Below, one piece after another: positions 38,995-47,676 of a stretch of DNA of 64,000 nt. This DNA comes from Hungatella sp. (GTDB lineage Bacteria; Bacillota; Clostridia; Lachnospirales; Lachnospiraceae), in NCBI GenBank assembly GCA_009712635.1, contig WASS01000004.1, positions 1 to 64,000 of the forward strand, written 5' to 3'. Every line of letters starts with the position of its first letter. The first letter of the stretch is position 1. The position numbers and the translations under genes were made by a program. The notes below the pieces were generated by a model. It was given only the letters and a program-made list of their open reading frames with translations, had not been told where the DNA came from and ran no database searches.

Positions 38995-39813
38995 ATGGAC
39001 AGACTCACTAGGAAGGCTTATGAACTTCGAAGGGATATAATTGAGGAAGTATATCAGTCGAAAGCCGGTCATATTGGCGGGGATTTAAGTGTGATTGATA
39101 TCTTAACCGTACTTTATTTTGAAGTAATGAATGTAAATCCTGAAAGCTGGAAGTCTGAGGACAGAGACCGCTTTTTGCTTAGTAAGGGACACTGTACTGA
39201 TGCACTCTACATAACTCTTGGAGAGAAGGGCTTTTTTGATAAGCAGGAGGCCATAGAAACATTCAGCAGCTTTGGTTCTGTTTTTATCGGACATCCTAAC
39301 ACAGATGTACCAGGAATTGAGATGAATTCCGGATCATTAGGGCATGGACTTTCTTTAGGAGTAGGGATGGCACTGGCAGCCAGAATGGATGGACGGTCAT
39401 ACAGGACCTATGTTGTTCTGGGAGATGGTGAAATGGCTGAGGGTTCAAATTATGAAGCTATGATGGCAGCCGGACATTACGGTCTGGACCAGTTGTGCGC
39501 GACAGTGGATTTAAATGGTCTCCAAATCAGCGGGACAACTGGGGAGACCATGAAAAGTGATGATCTGGGTGAAAAATTTAAGGCGTTTGGCTGGTATGTT
39601 ATAGAAGTAGAAGATGGAAATAATTGTAAGCAGCTTCTTGCCGCTTACCAGGAAGCTGAGGCTAAAAAAGGTCAGCCTTCCGTCATTCTTGCCCATACTA
39701 CAAAAGGAAAAGGGGTGTCATTTATGGAAAACCAGAAGAAATGGCATCATGGTGTCATGACAGAGGAACAGTACAGGAAGGCAGTAGAAGAATTAGAGGG
39801 GGTGTTGGCATGA
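38995..39813 (+). CDS. Split transketolase, N-terminal (TPP-binding) subunit
   Basis: The 272-residue protein is the N-terminal half of a transketolase: KAGHIGGDLSVIDILTVLYF, LLSKGHCTDALY, GSLGHGLSLGVGMAL and the thiamine-diphosphate motif GDGEMAEGSNYEA are present. Its ATGA overlap with the next gene couples it to the C-terminal subunit. Split transketolases within sugar loci often have specialised substrates; the two-subunit apulose-4-phosphate transketolase of apiose catabolism is one such case. An ordinary pentose phosphate role is less likely because of the operon context. Confidence 0.9.
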   Translation: MDRLTRKAYELRRDIIEEVYQSKAGHIGGDLSVIDILTVLYFEVMNVNPESWKSEDRDRFLLSKGHCTDALYITLGEKGFFDKQEAIETFSSFGSVFIGHPNTDVPGIEMNSGSLGHGLSLGVGMALAARMDGRSYRTYVVLGDGEMAEGSNYEAMMAAGHYGLDQLCATVDLNGLQISGTTGETMKSDDLGEKFKAFGWYVIEVEDGNNCKQLLAAYQEAEAKKGQPSVILAHTTKGKGVSFMENQKKWHHGVMTEEQYRKAVEELEGVLA

Positions 39814-40754
39814 GTCAGATAACCAACCGTCAGGTGATTTGTGATACTCTTTTGGATGCGGCAAAGAAAGACAGGAATATTGTGGTTGTATGTTCTGATT
39901 CCAGAGGCTCCGCCTCCCTGGCACCGTTTGCAGAACAGTACCCGAAACAGTTTGTTGAAGTAGGAATTGCGGAGCAGAATCTGGTATCTGTCTCGGCGGG
40001 TTTAGCTTCCTGCAACAAAAAGGTTTTCGCAGCATCGCCAGCCAGCTTTTTGTCTACCAGAAGCTACGAACAGGTAAAGGTTGATGTGGCTTACTCAAAG
40101 ACCAATGTAACGCTAATCGGAATCAGCGGAGGTGTCAGCTATGGAGCACTGGGTATGACCCATCATTCCTGTCAGGACATAGCCGCCATGGCTAGTCTGC
40201 CTGATATGCGGGTTTATCTGCCTTGTGACCGCTTTCAGACAAGAAAGCTGATTGAGGCACTTCTTAAGGATGAAAAGCCTGCTTACGTAAGAGTCAGCCG
40301 TTCTGCCACTGAGGATGTATATGATGAAAATATGGATTTTAAACTTAATAGCGCCAATGTGATTAAGGAGGGAGCAGATGCCGTTATTATTTCCTGCGGA
40401 GAATTGGTTCCTTATGCTGTGAAAGCAGCTAGGGAGCTGGAACATGAGGGGTATCGTGTTGGAGTTATTGATATGTATTGTTTAAAGCCGATGGATGAGA
40501 AAGCTGTGATTGATGCGGCAGAAAAGGCAGATCTGATTGTGACAGCAGAGGAGCATTCTCCTTACGGGGGACTTGGGAGCATGGTGGCACAGATTGTATC
40601 CGCCAGCTGTCCCAAAAAGGTAGTAAATCTGGCACTCCCTGACGGACATATTATTGCAGGTACAAATCATGAAATATTTCAATATTATGGACTGGATGAT
40701 CAGGGAATAAAAAGGGCTGTTATAGCCAGATTGAGTCAGGGGCTGGTAAAATGA
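39810..40754 (+). CDS. Split transketolase, C-terminal subunit
   Basis: The 314-residue protein carries the pyrimidine-binding and C-terminal domains of transketolase. The glutamate of FVEVGIAEQNLVSVSAGLA activates thiamine diphosphate, and the C-terminal domain contains VTAEEHSPYGGLGSMVAQI. It starts at 39810, overlapping the preceding stop by 4 nt; an upstream in-frame ATG lies deep in the partner gene. It also overlaps the kinase gene start by 4 nt, so the three genes form one translational unit. Confidence 0.9.
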   Translation: MSQITNRQVICDTLLDAAKKDRNIVVVCSDSRGSASLAPFAEQYPKQFVEVGIAEQNLVSVSAGLASCNKKVFAASPASFLSTRSYEQVKVDVAYSKTNVTLIGISGGVSYGALGMTHHSCQDIAAMASLPDMRVYLPCDRFQTRKLIEALLKDEKPAYVRVSRSATEDVYDENMDFKLNSANVIKEGADAVIISCGELVPYAVKAARELEHEGYRVGVIDMYCLKPMDEKAVIDAAEKADLIVTAEEHSPYGGLGSMVAQIVSASCPKKVVNLALPDGHIIAGTNHEIFQYYGLDDQGIKRAVIARLSQGLVK

Positions 40755-42211
40755 CATGTGTAATTGCTATTGATCAGAGTACACAGGGTACGAAGGCAGT
40801 ACTATTCGATGATAAGGGAAAATTAATTGGCAGGTCAGACCGAAAGCATAAACAGATTGTCAATGAGAAGGGGTGGATCTCCCACGACTTAAACGAAATT
40901 TATGAAAATACAATTTTAGCTGTAAGGGAAGTACTGGATTGTTCCGACATAGGAAAAGAGAGCGTGGCAGCGGTAGGAATCAGTAATCAGAGAGAATCAA
41001 CTGCAATATGGAGCCGGAGCGGGGAGCCACTTGCCAATTCTATTGTCTGGCAGTGTAACCGGGCAGCACGGATTGCTGACCGTTTTAAAAACTGCAGCGA
41101 TGATATTTATGAGAAGACAGGGCTTCCTCTTTCTCCTTATTTTCCGGCGGCTAAAATGACATGGCTTTTAGAAAATATCTCGCCAAAGGAATCTTATTGT
41201 CTGGGAACAATGGACAGTTATCTGGTTTACAGGCTTTCAAAGGGAGCCAGTTTTTTTACAGATTACTCCAATGCCTCCAGAACCCAGTTATTTAACCTCC
41301 ATACATTGAAATGGGATGAAGAGCTGTGCCAGATGTTTGGGATACCCGTAAATGCACTGCCTGAAGTCTGTTCCAGTGATGCCTGCTTTGGTTATACTGA
41401 TTTTGATGGATACCTGGATGTGCCGGTACCAGTATACGGAGTAATGGGAGATTCCCATGCTGCCCTGTTTGGGCAGGGCTGCCATATGCCGGGACAGGCA
41501 AAGGCAACCTATGGAACGGGATCCTCCATTATGATGAATGCCGGGGATTCATTTGTAAAAAGCAGTACAGGTCTTGCCACATCTCTTGCCTGGGGAATGG
41601 GAGGCCGTGTAGAATATGTTTTAGAGGGGAATATTAATTATGCAGGAGCAGTTATTTCCTGGCTGAAAAATGAGATGGGTCTTATCGGCTCAGAGGAAGA
41701 AGCGGAAGAACTGGTTTATCATGCAAATCAAAAGGATACAGCTGTATTAATTCCGGCATTTTCCGGGCTTTCTGCTCCTTACTGGATGGATAATGCAAGA
41801 GCCATGATTTTAGGTATGAGCCGGACTACAGGAAAAGCAGAGCTGGTAAAAGCAGCAGTTGAGAGCATTGCCTTCCAGGTGGCGGACATACTGACTGCCA
41901 TGGAAAAGGACAGTAATAAAATGCTAAAGGAATTGTGTGCAGATGGCGGACCGGCTAAAAACCGTTATTTAATGCAGTTTCAGTCTGATATATCAGATAT
42001 CCGTATGCGGGTATCAAAACAGGAAGAGCTTTCTGCAATTGGAGCAGCATACATGGCAGGAATCGCGGCAGGGGTATATGACAGGAGCAAAATATTTACC
42101 AATATAGATTATGAAATTTATAACAGTCACATGGACAGGAATAGCAGAAATGAGAGGAAAAACCGCTGGAAGGAGGGAATTAATCTGGTCTGCTTAAATG
42201 CCGGTGGCTAA
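40751..42211 (+). CDS. FGGY family carbohydrate kinase (xylulokinase-like; candidate apulose kinase)
   Basis: The 486-residue protein is an FGGY sugar kinase, with IDQSTQGTKAVLFD at the N-terminus (ATP-phosphate loop), GISNQREST, and the second-domain motifs YGTGSSIMMN and ADGGPAKNRYLMQFQSDI. It would phosphorylate a ketose made by the isomerase, giving the substrate of the split transketolase. Within the FGGY family it looks nearest to xylulo- and glycerol kinases. Specificity for apulose is an inference from the neighbouring genes only. Confidence 0.88.
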   Translation: MTCVIAIDQSTQGTKAVLFDDKGKLIGRSDRKHKQIVNEKGWISHDLNEIYENTILAVREVLDCSDIGKESVAAVGISNQRESTAIWSRSGEPLANSIVWQCNRAARIADRFKNCSDDIYEKTGLPLSPYFPAAKMTWLLENISPKESYCLGTMDSYLVYRLSKGASFFTDYSNASRTQLFNLHTLKWDEELCQMFGIPVNALPEVCSSDACFGYTDFDGYLDVPVPVYGVMGDSHAALFGQGCHMPGQAKATYGTGSSIMMNAGDSFVKSSTGLATSLAWGMGGRVEYVLEGNINYAGAVISWLKNEMGLIGSEEEAEELVYHANQKDTAVLIPAFSGLSAPYWMDNARAMILGMSRTTGKAELVKAAVESIAFQVADILTAMEKDSNKMLKELCADGGPAKNRYLMQFQSDISDIRMRVSKQEELSAIGAAYMAGIAAGVYDRSKIFTNIDYEIYNSHMDRNSRNERKNRWKEGINLVCLNAGG

Positions 42212-42227
42212 AAGAAAGGATAGGGCT

Positions 42228-43274
42228 ATGCGGCTGAAAGCAAAGGATGTTGCGGCGGCGCTGGGAATTTCACCGGCGACCGTCTCTCTGGCATTAAATA
42301 ATAAGCCCGGGGTTAAACCCTCAACGAGAAAGCGGATTCAGAATTATATTCTGATGGAAGAAGAGAAGAATAACAGCAGGTTAAGGGCAGAGTATTCTGA
42401 AAGTAAGGGAACTGTGCTGATGCTTAACTATATTAAGCATGGAATTATTTTAAAGCAGAGGGAGAATAAACGGAACCCTCTGCTTTTTGATGATTTTGAA
42501 TACATCTGTAATAAAGCGGGTTACCGGTTTGATTACCAGGAGTTTTATGAAAAGACAGGAAGTCTGGAGAAATTGCTGGATAAATGCAGGAACGGAAATG
42601 TAAAGGGAATCTACATGATGGCTGCGGAAATGAATTACAGTGATATTTATCCGTTTGGCCAGCTTAAAATTCCTGTAGTGGTGGGAGACAATCTGTTTTA
42701 TGAACAGGGAATGGACAGCTTTCTGATTGATAATAAAGAAGGAATCTGCAGAGCGGTAGATTATCTGATTGATAAAGGGCACAGTTATATTACCTATCTT
42801 GCAGAAAAGGTTGATATCTTTAATTTTACAGAGCGCAGAGAAGCATTTGCAGAGGAAATGGAGAAACGGCACTGTGGAGACGGAAGCAGCCGCATCATCC
42901 GCTTAGGAAACCAGATTGATGAAGTATATGAAGCTATGAACCGGTATCTGGATGGAGGTCTCAGAAAAACAACCGCGTTTGTTCTGGAAAGCTCCGTGGT
43001 ATCCCTGGGAGTAAGCAAAGCTCTTTTGGAGCGGAATATACGGGTACCAAGAGAAATTTCCTTAATCGGGTTTGATGCACTTCCAAATCTTAGTATACCT
43101 GGAATCAATCTTACACTGATAAAGGGAACCCATACAATGAGGCATAAAGCAGCCATGAGTCATCTGATCAGGCATATCGAAAAAGAAGAAGGGGAGATGG
43201 TCCGTGTTTATTACAAAACCAGACTGCTGGAGGGAGAAAGCGTATTTGATAAAAACAAGTACATTTACAAATAA
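42228..43274 (+). CDS. LacI family transcriptional regulator (sugar locus, second)
   Basis: The 348-residue protein begins MRLKAKDVAAALGISPATV at 42228 with AAAGGA upstream; the in-frame ATG at 42198 overlaps the kinase gene and lacks a ribosome site. The helix-turn-helix SPATVSLALNNKPGVKPSTR is very like that of the divergent regulator, and the sensor domain ends in the usual ISLIGFDALPNLSIPGI form. It is the last gene of the first operon and sits upstream of the PTS gene. Two related LacI proteins in one locus may control the kinase operon and the PTS-hydrolase operon separately. Confidence 0.92.
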   Translation: MRLKAKDVAAALGISPATVSLALNNKPGVKPSTRKRIQNYILMEEEKNNSRLRAEYSESKGTVLMLNYIKHGIILKQRENKRNPLLFDDFEYICNKAGYRFDYQEFYEKTGSLEKLLDKCRNGNVKGIYMMAAEMNYSDIYPFGQLKIPVVVGDNLFYEQGMDSFLIDNKEGICRAVDYLIDKGHSYITYLAEKVDIFNFTERREAFAEEMEKRHCGDGSSRIIRLGNQIDEVYEAMNRYLDGGLRKTTAFVLESSVVSLGVSKALLERNIRVPREISLIGFDALPNLSIPGINLTLIKGTHTMRHKAAMSHLIRHIEKEEGEMVRVYYKTRLLEGESVFDKNKYIYK

Positions 43275-43476
43275 TATTTTTTAAATTAAATTTAAAAATT
43301 TATCATAAATGCATAAAAAACATGGAAAAAAGTGGCGGTTTTCTATAGTGTTTTGATTGATACGGAGAAATGTCCGAAGGGGATTGATTGAGAAAAAAAC
43401 GGGTGTTAGTATGAGCTTACAAAACGTGATACAAAGAAGGTATGAAAGGTATGACTCAATCTCAGGAGGGATAATC

Positions 43477-45330
43477 ATGGCTAAGAAAAATTACGATGAG
43501 CTGGCAAAACAGATTGTGGCCAGCGTAGGGGGAGCGGGTAATGTTAATTCCCTGATACACTGTGCAACCAGACTGCGATTCCAGATTAAAGATCCGGCTA
43601 AAGTTGATAAAAAAAGGCTGAGCCAGACGGAAAAAGTTATAACGGTGGTGGAGGCTGGCGGTCAGCTTCAGGTGGTGATCGGAAATGCAGTAGGGGATGT
43701 GTATGATGCTATATTAGCAACGTCATCCATTAAGGCCGGGGATATGGATACGGATGATAAAAAGAGCAGTGATAAAAATATTATTAACATGTTTATGAGT
43801 ACAGTTTCCGGAATCTTTGCGCCAATACTGGGAGCAATGTCGGGAGCCGGATTATTAAAGGGACTCCTGATTCTGTTTACAACAATGGGCTGGCTGTCAA
43901 CGGATATGGGAACCTACCGGATTTTATTTGCAGCGGCAGATGGGGTATTTACATTTCTTCCGGTTTTCCTTGCCTATACATCAGCCAAAAGATTTAAGGC
44001 AGATCCGTTTGTGTCAGTGGCAATTGCTTCGGCACTGATGTATCCCAACATAACTGCAGCGTTTGCAGCAAAGGAGTCTCTGACATTTTTAAATATTCCG
44101 GTGGTTCTTGTAAGCTATACTTCATCTGTAATTCCAATTATTCTTTCCGTTTATGTTCTTTCTAAGCTGGAAAGAGGCCTTAGAAGTATTCTTCCGGATA
44201 TAGTTAAGAATATTTTTACACCTTTATTATCACTTGTCATTATGGTGCCTTCTACCTTCCTGGTAATCGGCCCGGTTTCTGATTTTGCGGGAAAAATGCT
44301 GGCAGGAGGCTATACAGCTCTGGTTTCTGTCAATCCGATTATTGCAGGCTTTATTCTGGGACTTGTATGGCCGGCTGCAGTTATGTTTGGACTTCACTGG
44401 GGATTTATTCCCATTGTTATTAATAACATCTCACAGTATGGAAGAGATACTCTGTTTACTATAACTGGGCCGAACAATTTTGCTCAGGCGGGAGCTGCGC
44501 TGGGTGTATTTCTAAAGACTAAGAATAAAAAAGTGAAAGATATTGCCGGACCGGCTGCACTTTCAGCAGTACTTGCGGGTATTACAGAACCAGCCATTTA
44601 TGGAGTAACATTAAAATACAAAAAGCCGTTCTTTATCGGGGCATTTTTTTCCGGTATTGCAGGAGCAATCACTGCAGCAGTTGGTGCAGGAGCTCCTACC
44701 GTTTTAGGAACCAGCCTTCTAACCTTAACCGGTTATATCGGAGTGGGATTTGCAGGATTCTGTGCGGCATGCGCGATTGCCTATTTTGGCTCTGCCATAT
44801 GCACCTATCTGTTTGGATTCAGTGATGATATGCTCCTCGATGAAACAACAACAGAGACTTCAGCTGATGTGGTTAAACTGGAAGAAGAATTAGCAGCACC
44901 TGTAAACGGAACGATCCTGTCATTATCTGAGGTAAAGGATCCTGTATTTGCAGGAGGCGGATTAGGAAAAGGCATTGCAATTTTGCCAGATGAGGGCACA
45001 TTTTATGCTCCTTGTGATGGAACAGTTGAGACTGCATATCATCACGCAGTGGGAATCATGACGGATCAGGGGGCTGAGGTTTTTATTCATGTTGGTTTAG
45101 ATACGGTGAAACTGGAAGGTAAATTTTTTGAACTTCTGGTAAAAACTGGTGACAGGGTTAAGAAAGGTGATCTTCTTATCAAGGCGGACTTAAACAGGAT
45201 CAGGCAGGAAGGTTATGATGTAACTACCATGGTTTTGGTAACAAACAGCAATGATTATGCAGATATTTTAACTACAGAGGAAAAAAAGGCTGTGGCAGGA
45301 AATTGTATGATTCGTTGTATTCCCAGGTAA
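43477..45330 (+). CDS. PTS beta-glucoside-family transporter, EIIBCA
   Basis: The 617-residue protein is a complete permease in one chain. The EIIB domain (1-90) has the phosphorylated Cys29 in LIHCATRLRFQ. The EIIC domain (about 105-455) has roughly ten membrane segments, with the family motif GITEPAIYGVTLKYKKPF. The EIIA(Glc)-type domain (480-617) has the phosphorylated His538 in EVFIHVGLDTVKL. AGGAGGG precedes the ATG at 43477; longer frames lack this. It imports and phosphorylates a beta-glucoside, probably the substrate of the apiosidase-like enzyme encoded next. No antiterminator gene or obvious RAT sequence is present. Confidence 0.93.
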   Translation: MAKKNYDELAKQIVASVGGAGNVNSLIHCATRLRFQIKDPAKVDKKRLSQTEKVITVVEAGGQLQVVIGNAVGDVYDAILATSSIKAGDMDTDDKKSSDKNIINMFMSTVSGIFAPILGAMSGAGLLKGLLILFTTMGWLSTDMGTYRILFAAADGVFTFLPVFLAYTSAKRFKADPFVSVAIASALMYPNITAAFAAKESLTFLNIPVVLVSYTSSVIPIILSVYVLSKLERGLRSILPDIVKNIFTPLLSLVIMVPSTFLVIGPVSDFAGKMLAGGYTALVSVNPIIAGFILGLVWPAAVMFGLHWGFIPIVINNISQYGRDTLFTITGPNNFAQAGAALGVFLKTKNKKVKDIAGPAALSAVLAGITEPAIYGVTLKYKKPFFIGAFFSGIAGAITAAVGAGAPTVLGTSLLTLTGYIGVGFAGFCAACAIAYFGSAICTYLFGFSDDMLLDETTTETSADVVKLEEELAAPVNGTILSLSEVKDPVFAGGGLGKGIAILPDEGTFYAPCDGTVETAYHHAVGIMTDQGAEVFIHVGLDTVKLEGKFFELLVKTGDRVKKGDLLIKADLNRIRQEGYDVTTMVLVTNSNDYADILTTEEKKAVAGNCMIRCIPR

Positions 45331-45351
45331 TGAAAGATTTGGAGGTTTTCC

Positions 45352-46629
45352 ATGAGCAGACTTAAGATACATGAAAACAAGAGGGGGTTTACACTGGAGG
45401 GCCGGAATTTCTTTTATCTGGCAGATACGGTATGGAGCGCATTTACCTCAATTACATTGGAGGAGTGGGAAGATTATCTGGAAAGACGCTGGGTTCAGGG
45501 ATTCAATGTGTTGCAGATTAATACACTGCCGCAATGGGACAGATGTATGTCTGATGTAGGGTTATATCCGTTTTACACAGAGGATGGTCAGAAATTTGAT
45601 TTTACCAAGTGGGATGAAGCCTATTATGAAAGAGCACGACAGATGTGCCGCATGGCTGTTGATAAAGGATTTCAGCTGGCACTGGTGGTATTGTGGCTTA
45701 ATTATGTTCCGGGAACCTGGGGAAGCAGACTGGTAGATCTAAATGTGATGCCGGAGGAATTTGTCAGTACTTATGCAGAAAAAATAGTGGATGTATTTGA
45801 TGAGTTTGATCCAATCTATGTTGTCAGCGGAGATACGGATTTTGATACGGCAGAGTCAGTTTCTTATTATGAAGCAGCGCTTAAAACGGTATGTGAGAAA
45901 TCTCCCCAATCATTAAAAACCATGCATATTAAGAGGGGATATGATTATATACCGGAACAGTTTTTAGACCGCCTGGATTTTTATATGTACCAGTCAGGGC
46001 ATTTTGCAGAAGGACAGGATATGGCTTATCTCCTTGCAGAAAAATTCTACAGGGATTATCCGGTAAAACCGATTGTTAACGCAGAACCCTGCTATGAGCA
46101 GATGGGATACAGCCGGAAGATGTACGGACGTTTTCAGCCATATGATTTACGTAAGGCAGCGTGGAGCGGAATTTTGTCTGGAGCGTGTGCCGGGGTTACG
46201 TATGGTGCCCATGGAATCTGGAACTGGAAAAAAACAGGAAAGAAAGCCAATCCTGTAATGGGTGAAGGGTTTGATGAGGCGTTTCCTGCCTGGGAGGCAA
46301 TTCATTTTCCAGGTGCCTGGGATTACGGGTTTATTGCTAACTTTCTGGAAGCCAATGGTATTGAAGAGTTAATTCCTGCACAAGAGCTCTTACTTGAGAA
46401 ATCAGAGCAGATACGGATGGCTGTAACCAATGATGAGCGGTATCTTATTTATGTTCCTTATACAACAAAGCTTGTGATTGGAATGGAGCTTAACGGATAT
46501 TACGGCAAAGCGGTGGATCTGGCTACTGGAAGAATTGCCAGAGTCAGGCTGACGCCTGAGGCTGGAGAAACCTCTGTGTCTATGCATGATTTTAAAGGTG
46601 ACGGGTTAATTGTACTTGAAAGATATTAG
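45352..46629 (+). CDS. Apiosidase-like (DUF4038/GH140-type) glycoside hydrolase, cytosolic
   Basis: The 425-residue protein shows the apiosidase-like domain of DUF4038/GH140: FFYLADTVWSAF (residues 20-31), GFNVLQINTLPQW (50-62), VVSGDTDFD (158-165) and PIVNAEPCYEQMGYS (240-254). By position Asp161 or Asp163 and Glu245 are the likely catalytic pair. GH140 founders cleave apiosyl residues from rhamnogalacturonan II. There is no signal peptide, so this one acts in the cytosol, downstream of the PTS. GGAGG lies 6 nt before the ATG. The family contains other activities, so apiosidase is the best guess rather than a proven one. Confidence 0.8.
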   Translation: MSRLKIHENKRGFTLEGRNFFYLADTVWSAFTSITLEEWEDYLERRWVQGFNVLQINTLPQWDRCMSDVGLYPFYTEDGQKFDFTKWDEAYYERARQMCRMAVDKGFQLALVVLWLNYVPGTWGSRLVDLNVMPEEFVSTYAEKIVDVFDEFDPIYVVSGDTDFDTAESVSYYEAALKTVCEKSPQSLKTMHIKRGYDYIPEQFLDRLDFYMYQSGHFAEGQDMAYLLAEKFYRDYPVKPIVNAEPCYEQMGYSRKMYGRFQPYDLRKAAWSGILSGACAGVTYGAHGIWNWKKTGKKANPVMGEGFDEAFPAWEAIHFPGAWDYGFIANFLEANGIEELIPAQELLLEKSEQIRMAVTNDERYLIYVPYTTKLVIGMELNGYYGKAVDLATGRIARVRLTPEAGETSVSMHDFKGDGLIVLERY

Positions 46630-46647
46630 AACATATTATTTGCTTTG

Positions 46648-47478
46648 TCAGAACCAGGCTGCCGGACGGCTTAGATTGTCCGGCAGCCTGGTGTTTTTGT
46701 TTCCAATTGCAGAGTTGATCTGCATCTGTGTTAAAAATATACTCTCACTTAAATCCGTATCTTTAACGTTGGCATCACGGATGTCGGCACCTAAAAAATT
46801 GGTTTTCTTCAGACTACAGCCTGTAAAATTGGCAGCAATCATAAGTGACATACTGAAATCGTTTCCGTCCAGATTTGCCTTTTTAAAATTTTTGCCCAGA
46901 TACATCCTGTCTGAATGCCTGCCTGCTGATGTATTGGTTGAAATTGTGCTGCTTATTTGTTTTAAAACGGTATTTACTTTTAACCGGTATGCTGAAAGGT
47001 CTGTCTTTAAATCGTTTTCTGGAAGCAGTTCTGCTATCTGTTCATTTTCCTGTATCAGTTCATCTATGGTTGTTTTTAATTTATTATCAGATGTTAACTC
47101 AAATGCTTCCACCAAATACCATAGCATCTGATGAAGCTGAAATACAATCATAAACGTTTGGAATATCGTTTCTGCCTGCTTGGGATTTGTTTTCCAGGTG
47201 CCACTTATGAGACAGAGCTGAGTGGCTCTTTGACCCGCGCCGAAACAGTCATAAGCGATACAACCTTTGTAATTCTTTTCACCTAGTTTGGAATGTATGC
47301 TACATCCATAATCAGAGCCGAGATGTGCGCACGGGATCCCAGCCTCTTTGTTTGCAGGAAATCCATCTGTCTTTGTGCAGTATAAAGAAACACAGCATAA
47401 ACCGCTGCAATTTTTACAATCTATTTTTAGTTTTAACGCGTAATCAGCGTATTTATTTTCTACTTTTTTATTTGTCAA
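46648..47478 (-). CDS. Cysteine-cluster (YkgJ-like) and pentapeptide-repeat protein
   Basis: The 276-residue protein has two parts. Residues 18-80 hold about ten cysteines in the pattern DCKNCSGLCC, YCTKTD, IPCAHLGSDYGCSIH and KGCIAYDCFGAG, typical of YkgJ-like zinc- or iron-chelating domains. Residues about 195-262 are pentapeptide repeats (KANLDGNDFS, AANFTGCSLKKTNFLGADIRD, DANVKDTDLSES) that form a right-handed beta helix. Between them is a helical linker. Function unknown; it is cytosolic. Its 3' end overlaps a strong hairpin serving as terminator of the convergent sugar operon. Confidence 0.8.
   Translation of the reverse strand: MTNKKVENKYADYALKLKIDCKNCSGLCCVSLYCTKTDGFPANKEAGIPCAHLGSDYGCSIHSKLGEKNYKGCIAYDCFGAGQRATQLCLISGTWKTNPKQAETIFQTFMIVFQLHQMLWYLVEAFELTSDNKLKTTIDELIQENEQIAELLPENDLKTDLSAYRLKVNTVLKQISSTISTNTSAGRHSDRMYLGKNFKKANLDGNDFSMSLMIAANFTGCSLKKTNFLGADIRDANVKDTDLSESIFLTQMQINSAIGNKNTRLPDNLSRPAAWF
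46654..46700 (+). terminator. Strong terminator of the PTS-apiosidase operon
   Basis: A perfect 14-bp stem CCAGGCTGCCGGAC/GTCCGGCAGCCTGG (46654-46667 with 46678-46691) is followed by TGTTTTTGTTT. It lies within the last codons of the convergent pentapeptide gene. Confidence 0.95.
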
Positions 47479-47616
47479 TCTGTTGCCGCCTTTAAAATCT
47501 TTTTGTATCTTTGTATTTTTTTACTGTCTTTTGGTGGATATTATATCATAGGTACTGGCCTATTACCATTCTCTTTATTCCATAAACAGAAGAATCACAA
47601 TTTATTAATTTTTTAC

Positions 47617-47645
47617 TTGATTTATATATCAATATGATATATCAT
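47617..47645 (+). promoter_or_regulatory. Promoter and operator of the PadR-flavodoxin pair
   Basis: TTGATT (47617-47622), 17-bp spacer, TATCAT (47640-47645). The palindrome TATATC-AATAT-GATATA (47625-47641) fills the spacer, the expected place for autorepression by the PadR protein encoded just downstream. Confidence 0.6.
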
Positions 47646-47676
47646 TATGTTATATAAATCTGGGAGGAATATACAA

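Noticed and set aside
43275-43476. RAT/terminator antitermination control of the PTS gene
   Set aside because: No LicT-type gene is nearby and no recognisable RAT sequence overlapping a terminator was seen.
36402-46629. Ordinary xylose or arabinose utilisation operon
   Set aside because: There is no xylA- or araD-type gene and no epimerase; the split transketolase and apiosidase-like enzyme fit another pentose better, though this remains the main alternative.
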